Below are positions 33,701-45,351 of a DNA stretch of 64,000 nt, piece after piece. Location of the stretch: assembly GCA_024336345.1 (NCBI GenBank), contig JANFOG010000007.1, forward strand, positions 1 to 64,000, in the 5' to 3' direction. The notes beneath the pieces are model-generated. The model saw only the letters and a list, made by a program, of their open reading frames with translations, did no database searches and was not told the origin of the DNA. Position 1 is the first letter of the stretch; every line of letters starts with the position of its first letter. A program made the position numbers and the translations under genes. This DNA is from Mariannaea sp. PMI_226. Its lineage: Eukaryota > Ascomycota > Sordariomycetes > Hypocreales > Nectriaceae.

Positions 33701-35636
33701 ATCAATACATACAACGGAACAAAAAAAAAACTTGCTTGTTCATAGGTGCTATATCTAGCAAGCTAGAAACAGCGATACCTATACAGAGTACCAGGCCTGG
33801 GAGACTTGGGGGTCAATAGCAACAGCCTTAAAATATAGAGAGATGAGATTGCTTCTGGATTGCGTTCACAAGCGCCCTGCAACGCTGAGCAAGTTGGTTG
33901 GCAAGAGAACTTGTTCGAGGTGTGTCCCGGAAAAGTCGGTGGTGGGGTCATTGACAAGCCGGTATGTGGCTTGAAAGTGAAGACGGATGCGGCCGGGAGA
34001 GCAGCACTAACCAGCTTACGAACTAGATCTCATGAACTATGGAACTAGGGTACGAATTTCCTTTTCCTTTTTTTTTGTGTGTGTGTTCTTTCCCTTGTGA
34101 AAATAAAAAAGTATGTATGACGTGTGTCGGCGTCCACCAACGACAAAGCAGCGTGAACTCTGAGTGGGTTTGGACGGGTGGCTTTGAACTGTTGCACTGA
34201 TGAGTTCATATGCATTGGTGCTTTGTATGGGCATGCAAAGACGCTGCGACCTAGCGTAGATCAAAAGGGTCCAAGTTCAACAAATACGTGTAGCATAAAG
34301 GTACGGCTGGCAAGCCATACGCGGTCGTATATGCTCTGTAGACCAGACTTGCGTGGCTCAGCGTATATCCATGAACGTGTTGTCGTGGACGATGACGTTG
34401 ACGATGAACAAGGGACAAAGGCCTCTGAAATGCTCCCAACAGCATAGAAGGCTGTGACCAAGTCACTAGGCCCACCAGATTGTGCAGGGAAGCCTTTGTC
34501 AGTTTTTCTTTTCCTAATTCTGAGGTAAGGTATCTTGCATTTTGGAGGCGGTCAACAAAACAAATTCCTACTACATCCTCAATCATGTATGTAATCCGTA
34601 ATCAAAGATAGGCACGGTAGGTGCTCCGCCGTGCCACTAATTACCTAAGGTAGGTCATTATTATTGACTGGACTGAACCATCCAAAGTCCCGACATTCGT
34701 CGTCTGGCCTTGTCTCGCCTCGCGCCGCCTCGCGCCGTCTGGCGCCTTGTCCTTCACGTCACTTCCCGCCATGGGTACGCAGTTTTGGTGAAGGGGCCTC
34801 CCCTCCATCCCCCCCACCTATGTAATTAACTGTTAACTTAACCTCCACAAGGCCAAGATGGGGACAGCTCTACACAGTACTTTACCTACCTGAGGTTACG
34901 GCAACCAGGTTGTGGGTATGATGAAGTACCGATACGTACCGCGCACTACCTAACATACCGTGGGTTGCGTGGGTACTTTAGATAGGTTGGTAAGGTAAGG
35001 ACTGGAGGTATACTTTGGTGAAGGTAGCTTACCGCATCTTCCATCCAGACATTTCCCACTTCCCTTTCCGTTTTCCTCAGATTTCCTTTTACTTTTCGTT
35101 TGAAGAAATTCGGATGCCTCGGATGGCGCAAGGCTCCTGCCCTGGCCTGCCCCATCGCATCGGGTTTTCATGGGACTCATGGGACGTATTGGACTCATGG
35201 GACCATAGAAGCCCCAATACGGGCCAAGAACTTGATGGGTCTCACTGCCGACGTACTCCGTAGACTAGGTAATCCAGGTATCCAGGAAGATTGGCCGCTC
35301 ACTTTGCGATGCCTTCTTGGCCGCCGAGAGGTGCAATACCTGTAATTTAAATAAGACTTTCCGTTTTGCTCTTCCCCCCCTCCATCCATTCCTACTTCTC
35401 TCGTGCGGTGATACGTCCAGGGCTCGAGTCTCCTCTTCAGCTGCTCTCTCATCACTACCTTCTGAGCTGAGACATTCGAGAGCTTCGTCTGATATCCAGC
35501 TAGAGTGAAAGTGAGAAACCGTAACACTCAATCACCCACAGTATACCGTTTCCTCGCCCTGGTCAATTCCATCTTAGTTTCTCGCCATTCTTTCGTCCTC
35601 TTCCTCAATCCTCCTCTTCCTATTACTTTTTCCTCC
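30797..35636. other. 4.8 kb stretch with no recognisable gene
   Basis: Both strands hold only short frames with no motif, no shared splice structure and no resemblance to known families. The left end contains a small tandem repeat (30873-30908). Around 34705-34745 there is a GC-rich CGCGCC-type repeat and around 35165-35215 several GGGACTCATGGGA-like repeats. The stretch could contain a non-coding transcript or long upstream control region for the YTP1-like gene, but nothing in the sequence proves this. Confidence 0.55.
30873..30908. repeat. 12-bp tandem repeat, three copies
   Basis: Two exact copies of GGCGTATCGACG and a third diverged copy (GGCGTATTGGGA) lie just after the RAD54 stop. Confidence 0.85.
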
Positions 35637-37690
35637 ATGGCTGTAGATCAAGTGCTATCGAGGTCCGCAACCGCTCTGATCCTGCTGATCAGTCTTCTCC
35701 CTTTAGTCGTTGCTCACGGCGGAAGTGGTCGTGATGACTCCATGTCAATGGACATGAGCGGCGGCGGCGGCCATAGCAACCAATCTCACCAAGTCGACAC
35801 ACCTAAAGATGAATCTGAATATCCCCCCAGCTACTTCTCTCACCCTGATCACGTAGGTGCCATTTACGCTCATATCGCTCTTATGACTCTCGCCTGGGTC
35901 TTCATTTTGCCAATTGGTAAGTTTATTGAGCCCCCTGCTCCCTCCCCACCGAACCCAGGCTTCTAACTTTTCCGGCATAGCTGTTATGCTCTCTTTAGCG
36001 AAGTCTCGTTTCACTCTCATCGCACAATTCGTCTTTCTGGCAGCGAATGCTCTTGGAATTTTGGTTGGCACCATTTACAATGCGTCAACCCCTGATCTGT
36101 ATCCTAACAATGCCCATCACAAGATCGGCTGGATAATCACTTGGGTTGTTTCTGCCCAGGTTTTGATTACTGTAGTCGGATGGGTACCCAGGGTCATACA
36201 ACGATCTGAATCACAGACACCCAGCGACCGGCAGGCGTTTCTGCCTGTGTCCATCCACGGAGCTCGGTACCACGAGCAGGATGGCCATCAATTGAGTCCG
36301 TACCGCCATTCCGATGACAGCGGCCATGGAACGGAGCGCAATACCGCATCTTTGCGCAGTAATTCTCTCTCCACACTAGATGATGTCGACGATGTCCCCA
36401 TGCAGTCCCACCACAAAGAGTACGAGGACGAGGAGGATGACCTGGAGATGATGCCCGTCTCTCCCGTCACTCAAAAGTCGGCCTTGGCGCGCCACGCTGC
36501 CAAACTCGTTACCTCAAGCATTTGGAAGTACTTGGATATTAGCGCTCGTGTTATTAACCGCATCATCCTTCCATTTGGCTTTATTGCCTTCTCTACTGGC
36601 ATCTTGACTTTTGGCCGCTTCTTTGTAAAATTCCCCAACCGCACCCTTTTAGTCATGAAATTTAGCAAGCTAACCACGTGGAAATATAGGAAGGGCATGC
36701 TACATTTTCTGGTCTAGCTCACTGGATCAAGGGTGGTGTCTTTTTCTGGCTTGGCCTCTTCACTCTGGGCCGTTGGAGTGGCAGCTTTGCTGAGTTGGGC
36801 TGGGCATGGAATGTTCGTCCCAAGAAAGCTGGCACGAAATGGCGACCATCGGCTGAGTTTGTCGAGAGTTTCTTGATATTCTTTTATGGATCTACTAATA
36901 TCTTTCTTGAGCACCTCGCTGGCTGGGGAGGGAAATGGACTGCTACTGATATGGAGCACATCTCGATCACAGTGCTTTTTATTGGTGGCGGCATGGTAAG
37001 TCATTGCATAGCTCTTTTTGATTTTCTGTCATTTCTTTTCTCCACCGTCCGACTGTCATCTTGGCCTAGAAACTAATACTTGAAAACCAGTGCGGAATGC
37101 TAATCGAGTCTGTTCGTGTTCGGGACTTGCTTAATATGACAGTCGATCTGCCCGAAGCAAATTCCCACCATAATGACGAGGAGACTGGCCATTCTCAACC
37201 TCCCGATACTTACAAATTTTCTCTGAACCCGATTCCTGCCTTGGTAATTATGCTTCTCGGCGTCATGATGAGCTCCCACACCCAGCACAATATGATTTCT
37301 GGCATGGTTCACAAGCAGTGGGGCAACCTCCTCTTCGGGGCATCGTGCGCTCGAGGCTTCACATACGTTCTCATGTTCCTCAAGCCCCCCAAGTCGTCTC
37401 TTCCCTCTCGGCCCCCAACTGAGCTCCTTGCTTCTTTTGGCTTAATTTCCGGGGGAATTATCTTCATGGCTAGTGTAAGTCACCACTCCATAACAAACCC
37501 TGTTTGTACAAATAATTGACAATGATAGGCTGGTGACACGGTAGAAGGCATGATTCACTACGAATTGGATGCCATGTTTATGTATACCGTTACCATGGGC
37601 TTAGTTGCGTTGTTGATGGCTTGGGAAATAATTGTGCTTGCCATCAAGGGATGGGCTGTGCGTCGCGAGCGACGCTGCGCCTCCCAGTAG
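35637..37690 (+). CDS. YTP1-like multi-pass membrane protein
   Basis: Exons are 35637-35916, 35981-36624, 36690-36995, 37091-37474 and 37529-37690, giving 591 aa. The ATG giving MAVDQVL is followed by a signal peptide (ALILLISLLPLVVAHGG), which favours it over an upstream in-frame ATG at 35505. A His/Gly/Met-rich lumenal segment follows, then several membrane helices. The fungal YTP1 (DUF2427-type N-terminal plus Ytp1 C-terminal) pattern shows in HADHxxA-like helix 2, the FFEGHATFSGLAHWIKGG block across the exon 2-3 join, EHLAGWGG, and HYELDAMFMYT near the end. A long acidic Ser-rich loop fills about 185-260. The family function is not established. Possible heme or cytochrome b561-like electron transfer is only a suggestion from conserved His. 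Confidence 0.88.
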
Positions 37691-38284
37691 GACTCTGATG
37701 AACATCAGTAACGATTGGAATATATGAAATGGGATGGATTAGGATTTGCACTGTTGCGGGACGCTATTCGGGGCGTCACGTTTGCTTTGAAAGATACCCT
37801 TAATGAAACTGAACGGCCCAGCACCTGGGAATGATTGTACTTTGCTTTTCACTGCTACGGCGGCAATACTGAGTAGAGGTCGACTTGAAAATTGCAACAT
37901 CACATTGCGAGTAAGCGAAATGGTTACCGTAACAAAGTGGTTATTAATTCATGATGCTCAGGACATATATTCGGACTCAGGTCTGGGTTCAATGAGTCAC
38001 GACCGAACTACCGATATTGAGAACTCATTATGTTTGCGCCGAGTTTGGTGTTGATGCAGACTTCGATAGTCAGAATGAAAGAGGGCTTAACCTCCACGTC
38101 GGACAGTAGTTATCGATGTAGAGTTATGGCTTCATTTTTAGAAGCAACTAAGATAGGATATCTCCTTTCTTGGTAGTGACCTAAAGGTCATATTGTGAGG
38201 TTATGCTTGCAGGACCTGTCACAACGTCGACAGCTCTGGGTTGAAAACCCTTCAAGACGTAATGTTCATGTTGACTCTCCCCAG
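37691..38284. other. Convergent 3' region between YTP1-like gene and Rsa3-like gene
   Basis: About 0.6 kb between two convergent genes. No gene, repeat or RNA recognised. Confidence 0.6.
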
Positions 38285-38518
38285 TCAAACATCACCCTCT
38301 TTGTTTTGTTTTGATGCCGCAACTACGCGCTCCTGTTCGGCGGAGGAAAAAATCCCTGCACCTTGCTGTAGTGCGTGCACAAGAAATGGGATTGAGTCGG
38401 CTTTGAAGTCTTCTGCAGTGCGGATCTTATCCAAATCTTCAGCAAGTTCTTGAGTCGTGCGCTGAAGATAGATGGCTGAAAATTCGGCCTCTGTTTGTGT
38501 GGAGGGCTTTCCAGACAT
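38285..38518 (-). CDS. RSA3: Ribosome assembly protein 3-like mini-protein, 77 aa
   Basis: An ATG-started frame that matches the Rsa3 domain almost end to end: EAEFSAIYLQRTTQELAEDLDKIR, then DFKADSIPFLVHALQQGAGIFSSAEQERVV. In yeast Rsa3 acts with Dbp6 in early 60S ribosomal subunit assembly in the nucleolus. The protein lacks the long acidic N-terminal extension typical of many fungal Rsa3 proteins, so it is either a short form or an upstream exon was missed. No in-frame ATG lies just upstream and I found no convincing splice acceptor. Confidence 0.75.
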   Translation of the reverse strand: MSGKPSTQTEAEFSAIYLQRTTQELAEDLDKIRTAEDFKADSIPFLVHALQQGAGIFSSAEQERVVAASKQNKEGDV

Positions 38519-38932
38519 ATTGGAGAGTTTGGATTGAGATTGGTACAGACGAGAAGGGGGAAATGTTGAGAGACTTGAATGACAGAAGAAACTGATTGTA
38601 CAAGGGGCTGTTAAATTCTTGAAGAGAAAATTGGATCAAGCAGAGGTTTCAAGTACAGTAATTTTGCACAGTTCTGAGAAAACATACACTGTGAGATGAC
38701 ATACTACAACGTCCAAACGTTTTCTCATCCACTGGGACTGACTAGCAACATCATTATTGTTAAAAAGAATATCATTATCATTTACAAGGCGGCCTTTATA
38801 AAATGTACCGTTGTTTCCAATATACAGCAGTCATCTGATAGAATAGCCTCAAATTCCTGGTTGATTGAGAACAGCAGTACGGCTCATGTCCGAATCTGCG
38901 ATTGACGAAATCGGTGCTACGTTTCGCCAATT
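38519..38932. other. Short intergenic region
   Basis: AT-rich, about 0.4 kb between two minus-strand genes. Nothing recognised. Confidence 0.6.
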
Positions 38933-39811
38933 CTATAAAGACGAACGATCCTCTGTCGCGAGAATCCACTTGTCTCCTTGCTTAGAAACCCGACCTTCGG
39001 TCTCAAGTTTGAGCAATATCTGCAATACACCCCCACATGCTGCTTGGTGGAGGTTCTCCGGTATATCTTTGTATATGACTTTGACTAGTCCCATAGCCGT
39101 CCACGCCGACACTGTCCGTGACTCGACCGAGTGTTCTGAAGATTCTCCGACAGTTTTCAATGCCAGTGTCTGAAGAACCTGTCCTTCTCTTTGCCGTCTA
39201 TGGGCAATGTATTCGGCAATCCTACCTGGTCCGTCCTCGATGACAGCGCCATGTCCGGGATATGCTCTGCCGCTGAACATAGGTTTCATTCGGTCGAGGC
39301 TTTGCATATACTTGGACATATTCTCAAAAACAGCTGTACCATGTCCGAGAACATTATCTGCTGTAAACATGGCATCTTCCTCCTTCAGGACGAAAACGAA
39401 ATGGTCAGACGTGTGCCCTGGAGTGTGAGATGCCGTCAGACTGGCCCCCTCAACAAAAAACTGTTGCCCATCTGCGATATCGAGTTGACCAGGATCTGGG
39501 TCATGCTTGTAGACACACGTGTTAGGTGAGAGCCGAAGTAGGTCCTGGATGCCGCCAGTGTGATCATGGTGCCAGTGAGTGATGAGAGCAGCATCGATAG
39601 TAGCATTCTCCTCCTCCAGAGTAGACTTGATGCAAGAGATCCAACTATTACGGCCCTCACCCGTGTCGATAAGAATACGCCGTCGACCAGTACCAAGGAG
39701 ATAGGTATTGGTACCTTGCAAAGTGAATTTGCCTGGGTTTCCGCCGAGGATTCGAATACATGCGGGGCTGAGACGCTCCACTGCAGGCAGAGCCACAAGC
39801 TGTGTGGCCAT
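38933..39811 (-). CDS. Metallo-beta-lactamase-fold hydrolase (LACTB2-like)
   Basis: An intronless 292-aa frame with an ATG start. The metal-binding HxHxDH motif appears as THWHHDH (about 78-84), followed by SHTPGHTSDH, a metal-bridging TADN and YPGHG. A winged-helix C-terminal segment (IYKDIPENLHQAA...LLKLETEGRV) fits LACTB2-type enzymes. Such proteins are endoribonucleases in animals, while related fungal members are thioesterases in polyketide clusters. No polyketide synthase or other cluster gene is nearby, so I favour the LACTB2-like housekeeping role. The substrate cannot be told from sequence. Confidence 0.88.
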   Translation of the reverse strand: MATQLVALPAVERLSPACIRILGGNPGKFTLQGTNTYLLGTGRRRILIDTGEGRNSWISCIKSTLEEENATIDAALITHWHHDHTGGIQDLLRLSPNTCVYKHDPDPGQLDIADGQQFFVEGASLTASHTPGHTSDHFVFVLKEEDAMFTADNVLGHGTAVFENMSKYMQSLDRMKPMFSGRAYPGHGAVIEDGPGRIAEYIAHRRQREGQVLQTLALKTVGESSEHSVESRTVSAWTAMGLVKVIYKDIPENLHQAACGGVLQILLKLETEGRVSKQGDKWILATEDRSSL

Positions 39812-41567
39812 GATGATGACGGTGACGATGAAGGTTGGCTTTTAAAGTTCAAGAGAATATCTCAAGCTGTTGCAAGGCGGGAGCAGAGTCACGTTGAAGC
39901 TTGAATCTAGAATCACTCCTCGGGAACCCGGGGGGCGACCCGGAGAGGATCGGTGTCAATGGGTTGCCCGGGGCTGGAGATAATAACCTTGGGGAACTTG
40001 TGGGGTACGAATCTTAGACAGATCTCGAGTGGGGGAGGGGGATGAGGTGAAGGACATCAAGGAAAGTCAGGCAATGGTGAAATTGGAGCATTGATGGATA
40101 AGAGGAATAAGAGGGGGAGAGTGAGGGGGAGGAGGATGAAGTTTACAGAATATATAAGTGCATACGCAGTCAAACCAGAGTCCATTGGTTGTCGTCATTT
40201 CGGCTCTCGAAGTTGAGATCCCGTGCCGTGCAGTTCGCTATGTGCTTCCCCCTCCGCAACTAGGGAGAAGATGGAAAGCCTCGGCTTAGCCATCGAGAAG
40301 TTGATACTCAGGGGACTCATGAGCCCTTATACGTCCTTAGTCAGAACTAACTTGCTACGGTATGTTTATCGAAATTGTATTTGGCTTATTGCATGCAGCA
40401 GGTTTGCGAATGCCGAGGTTGACTGTTGTTGGTGGCCGAGCAAGATGCCTACAACGAGCGCCAACAGTGCGTGTCCTCTAATAGCTTAGTGGTTCAGCCG
40501 GCTGGAGTAGTCTGTATGCCATCTGAATTCTGGGTACCTTTCAGTGGGCGCAACTACCTTGTGTAGGATAGGGCGTGTCTAGAATTGGGGAAGGGGCTAT
40601 CGCTTATCTTATCTAAAAGGTAACCTACAGTGTATCACTATTCGTGCTACTGTACCTGTTACCTCCAGCGGAAAGTGATATGACTGGCTGGGCGCCACAG
40701 AAGGCCAGGGACAGAAGGCGCGTTCCGTAGTGTTGGTATTTTCCACGTAGTTTAGCACCATTAGGTACCTCTTCATCAGCAGCAGATTAGCCCACGCTGC
40801 GTACCTACGCTGGGCTTGCCTTTTAAGTTAAACTTCTCTCTCCTCCATCCATCCATCCAAACCACGCGCCGCCCAGGGCTCATCGTCGGTGATCTTTCCT
40901 CTTCCTTCTTAATTTCTCTTTTTTTGTGTTTCTTTCTATAGTACTCTTCCAACACTCTGTGTCTCTCTGGTTCCTCGTTGCCAATACCAATGCCAATAGC
41001 AAGACCAAACTGGTTTTGTGCTTAAACGGGAGACTTTACCTCACCCGTCATCCCTGGCTCCCCTGTCGCGGATTCTCTCCATTGCGGTTGTTTGCTCCCT
41101 GCCATCGCCAACTTTCTCAACCGACCGCCGACTGTGAGCAAAAGCTCGGCCAAAGGCATGTATTATGGTCTCTTTTCAATGTTTATAGTACATCTAACAT
41201 GCAGTCCGCGGATTTCTTGTAACCTGCTCTTCGCATACCAGTGAACTGACCATTGTGTGACAATAGCTGACCTTCCCATCTCGACTTTGCGATCGAGAAT
41301 TCTCGATTGCCTCACATCCTCCCAAATCCGACATTTGCTCCATCCCCCGGTATCCTTAGCCCTTCCTTCTGTATCGCAATCCTTGTACCTCTTTCGGCAT
41401 ACACCTACCGCCTCATTCATCACCACCGGTGATTACTGTTGCCGAACCCCCGAGATCACGCTTCATCCCAGCTTGTGTTGCCTCGTCCTCCCACCATAAC
41501 CCGCTGCTCTTCGAGAAGCCTATATCCATCCATTGCGAAACTCTTGGTACTTTGTGCGATTGTCAAT
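39812..41567. other. Divergent promoter region, metallo-beta-lactamase and UBP8
   Basis: About 1.75 kb. A purine-rich stretch lies near 40025-40140 and pyrimidine-rich patches near 40830-41450. Short frames only. No RNA gene or repeat of note. Confidence 0.55.
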
Positions 41568-43484
41568 ATGTCCGGGCGACCTAATACTCCCGCCTCCCCC
41601 AAGAATGCCAAGATTAAGTCCCCGAGTCCTGGGTCCCCAATGTTCGGTTGTGGTATGATCAAACCCCAAGTTCAGAGCGAGCTTCTCCAGGCACCCGTAA
41701 CTCCTTGGAAAATCTAACAGATGTATAGAACACGTACAGATTCTATTTGGGCAAGGGCAAGAGGTTATGAACAGTTCGATCGCGCATTACAAAATGATAC
41801 TCCGCGGAATCTTCGATTCTACTCCCATCGTACCCCAGACTACTCTGAATCACGAAGGCCGCCCAATCACCTCCCTCACCTCCAACTACCTCTGTTTGCA
41901 ATGTCCTACAACTGTTGCCGAGGAAGATCGGTTAAAACACGGAACTAAGAAGTCCCATCGATTCTGTACGATAATAGTTGAGGCACTACCTCTCGTTTCC
42001 TGACTAACGAGATTTAGACGTGGAATCAAGGAGCGGCTCTCTGTACTGTCAGATATGCGACGATTTGGTATGGGACCCAACTCTCGAAGAACTCCGAGTG
42101 CGGAAGATAGGAACTGGCACCTTCACTGGTAGGTACCAATGACCAGAGGTTCATTTCATGATACTATCCTTGAAATCCCAATGACAGCCCATCATAACAT
42201 CCTCAAGTATCTTCCTTGAACTAACCAAAATTTCAGGTCGGAAAAGGAAGCACGATGAACTTTTTAGTGACTCAATCAAGGATGACCCTCGCTTCATCTC
42301 CACAAATACTACTGTAGCCTCCTGTCGCGCAAACGGGCTACGGGGTATTTACAACGCGGGCGCAACTTGCTACCAGAATGTCGTTCTTCAGAGTTTCCTC
42401 CATAATCCCCTTCTTCGTAATTTTTACCTAAGTGATGGACATCAGAGCAATGATTGTCAAGTATCTCATTGTCTCAGTTGTGCCATGGACGACATGTTCC
42501 AGGACTTTTATGCCCTTGAAACTACGAACGGTTATACAGCTGCCAACATATTGTCGGGATTCTGGATCTCCGAGAAAAAAGCGTTCGAGAACTTGGTAAC
42601 TACCAAGGAGCAGGATGCTCACGAATTTTTTCAATTCCTAGCTGAAGAGCTTCATGAGCGAAATGGTGACGGCAAAAAGCCCGAGACTGGAAGCGAGCAT
42701 AGCTGCAACTGCATCGTCCACCAAACCTTTTATGGCAAAATGCAGACAACAACGACATGCTCGAACTGCAGTGGGGCCAGCAATTCAGTCCAGTCATTCC
42801 TAGATCTTAGTTTGGGCCTGGATCATTTGGTACAGAAGCGAATCAAGAAAACAGGGCAAAAGAAACCGGCGCTTACGCTTAAGGAATGCTTGGATGAGGA
42901 GTATATCAAGTCAGACAAGTGCGAGTACCGGTGCAACCAGTGCAACTCAACTCAGGTGGCTCGAAGGCATGCATCCATTAAACGACTACCCAATGTACTT
43001 TCAATTCAACTTAAGGTGAGTGGGCAAAAGTCTAGCAAGCAACATGACCGAAGAAAAGAATTCGTCCGCGCTAACAAACGGTCTAGCGTTTCGAGTATAG
43101 GCAAGGTCGTCATGATAGAGCAGCTTCCAAAATCGACAACGTCGTCAGCTTTCCTCTTCAACTCAATATGCTGCCATATACACATCGAGTCCGCAGCAGA
43201 GATCACCGTGAAAGCATGGAGCTCGAGCGGTCATGCACATACGACCTATTGAGTGTAGTCGTCCATGTGGGTGAGATTGAGACAGGCCACTACGTCTCTT
43301 ACTGCAGAGTTGGAGATCAGGTAAGATAGGGAGATCGTGCCAGATACACGGCAAGATCAAACAACTGACAGTTTATTCCCAGTGGTTCAAGTTCAACGAT
43401 CACAAGGTTGAGTTAGCGAACCTATCAGATGTCCTCAACGCACAGGCATATCTCTTGTTCTACATCATACGCTCACTAGCATAA
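41568..43484 (+). CDS. UBP8: Ubiquitin hydrolase UBP8 (SAGA deubiquitinase)
   Basis: Exons are 41568-41652, 41729-41965, 42018-42128, 42237-43015, 43087-43320 and 43383-43484, giving 515 aa. The N-terminal zinc-binding ZnF-UBP domain has C28/H30, the CLQC pair and the VESRSGSLYCQICDD block. The USP catalytic domain follows with the Cys box YNAGATCYQNVV (Cys189), QDAHEFFQFL, paired zinc CxxC motifs and the His box ETGHYVSYC (His472). Ubp8 removes ubiquitin from histone H2B as part of the SAGA DUB module, with Sgf11, Sus1 and Sgf73. Every exon join falls in conserved sequence and all introns are GT-AG. Confidence 0.95.
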
Positions 43485-43845
43485 GGCTAAGTAGGGAAAA
43501 TAGAAGTGGGTAGAAACAACAGGAGGGATAGGACAGCTAGAGAGGAGATGGAATGGAGAAGAAGAAAAACAAGGGTTTAGACCGGCGTCCAGGGGCTATT
43601 TTCAGACGAGATTCAATTCGCGAGAGGAAGGGGACAGGGTCAGAATGGGGATGGATGCATAAATCGGCGCATAGTGTTAGACACGAAGGCTTCTTGCGGT
43701 ACATTGCTGGACAGCCCCGGTTGGCTTGATATAGAGACGAGTACGGTCACGTCTCTGGACCATCAATAGATCAGGTAGACTGGTGAACGGAACGGGGGAG
43801 TACCATGCTTTGAGCATTCTCCAGGCCCCAATCCTGCTGTATCGC
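43485..43845. other. Convergent 3' region between UBP8 and EFM5
   Basis: About 0.36 kb holding the 3' ends of both genes. Nothing else recognised. Confidence 0.6.
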
Positions 43846-45351
43846 TCAATCTTCCTTTCGCCGCCACGTCCATGAAGGACATTCAAAATTGGCATAACAA
43901 TAATAATGGTTACTCAACTCTTTATGAACGGGCTCAAAAGTAGTTGGGCGAACATGAAGAGAGCGGTAGAGCTTATCCACGATGGGAGCCATTCTCTCTC
44001 CCGTACAGATGATGACGCGGGGTTGGGAAGCCGCGGCTGGGGCGGGTTTCAAGAGCCAGCGAGCTGTGATAGCGACTGCGACAGAGAGAGAGAGAGATCA
44101 TGCCCGTCAGCAAAGGCGGCAGGAAAGTTGGGCATGCCGTGGACTTACATTTTGTCTGACAGTCGCTGTTGAAGAAAGGAGGGTCGAGAATGACGCAGTC
44201 AAGACTGCCCTTGAGCTCAGCTAATAACTATCAGTCTATCTGCTGTTCGTCTCTTTTTGGCTGGGCAGAAATAAATATCTGTTACCTGGTAGCTTTAGAG
44301 GTTGCTGGTAGTCATAGTAAACGAATTCAGAGAAGACGTCGAAGCGGCCATCGTGCTCGAAGAGAATCAACTTCGGACGGCCTTGTACAGGTCGACTCCT
44401 CTATAATTGGCGAAGGGGAGACACGAGTTAGCAGCCAAAATGCATGATTCCTGGATGTCCCCTTTTTATTCAGGTTGGGCACCAAGGACGGCTCTGCACA
44501 CGCGCGCATTCATCATCAACTCACCAGGAGATTCCTCAGAGCGATGAAAGCGCTCGGTGTAGATAAGACGCCGATGGTGGTTGAAGATGACGCCCCGTGA
44601 AGGAGTTGCTCTGCCAAAACCGTGGCAGACTCGTCCGAATACTTGCACAAGAAACGTTCCAACAGATTAGCACAGCCTGAATCAGAAAAAAGGATTACTT
44701 GCACAGATTAGTTTATCTCAAGCTTTCAAGCAAGTAACGAGCGTGAGCTTATCATGGGAAGCCACATATGAGATCAGACACCTTCGATGTGGGAGCACAC
44801 AGTTGCTCAATACCTATGCAGTAACGTACGGCGTGTCTATGTCCACGCTGGTTGCCAAACAAGCTCTGATGTATCGGTCAAAAGAGGACCGTCCCGGCCA
44901 TCATAACGGACAAAGGGGGTTTTGTCATCTTCCTTGGCAATTGTGACCTTCTTGCCTACGATTTTGCTTCGACGTGTACATGGCACGGCACATTGCATCG
45001 ATTTCGACGTACCCAAAACTGTGATTCGTTCCAATCCTCAGCGAACGCTGCCATACTCAGCAGTTCATCCCCATCGCTCTGCTTCAACGTCGGCCCATCG
45101 ACCGGCGCAGCCTTGAGCCTTTCGAATTTCTTCAGATGGTCGTCCTTCTCCGACTGAAATTCGGCCAGTGCAGCAAGTGCATGACTGGAGAGGGTTCTAT
45201 ACGGAAGACGGACAAGAAGCGTGCAACATTAGCTATGTAGTCCTAAATGGGGAATCACGGTCGGTCGTGGCCTGAGAAGCAGGAGGCTTGCCCTCCATGC
45301 AAGTCAGTCCCAGTTAGCGGCTTACATCGGTTCGTCGTCACTATCGGACAT
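43846..45351 (-). CDS. EFM5: Protein-lysine N-methyltransferase EFM5
   Basis: Exons are 45351-45326 (26 nt), 45196-45013, 44641-44525, 44400-44286, 44220-44149 and 44075-43846, giving 247 aa, the same size class as yeast Efm5. The N-terminal block reads MSDSDDEPITLSSHALAALAEF, and AEDWNESQFW joins YSDESA across intron 2. VGVLSTPSAF-like, KLILFEHDGRF and the DPPF motif (about Asp160-Phe163) mark the methyltransferase, and the C terminus has VIICTGERM, FEPVHKELSN and YCYANFE. Efm5 methylates a lysine of translation elongation factor eEF1A. Intron 2 is 371 nt, the longest in the gene. The last acceptor has an alternative about 15 nt downstream, so that join is the least certain. All introns are GT-AG. 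Confidence 0.9.

Noticed and set aside
38933..39811. Metallo-beta-lactamase as part of a polyketide cluster
   Set aside because: No polyketide synthase, transporter or oxidase lies nearby. The surrounding genes are housekeeping, so a cluster role is not supported.
40480..40540. Possible tRNA-like sequence (AGCTTAGTGGTTCAGC, A-box-like)
   Set aside because: No matching T-arm or acceptor stem could be placed downstream, so it is not a tRNA.
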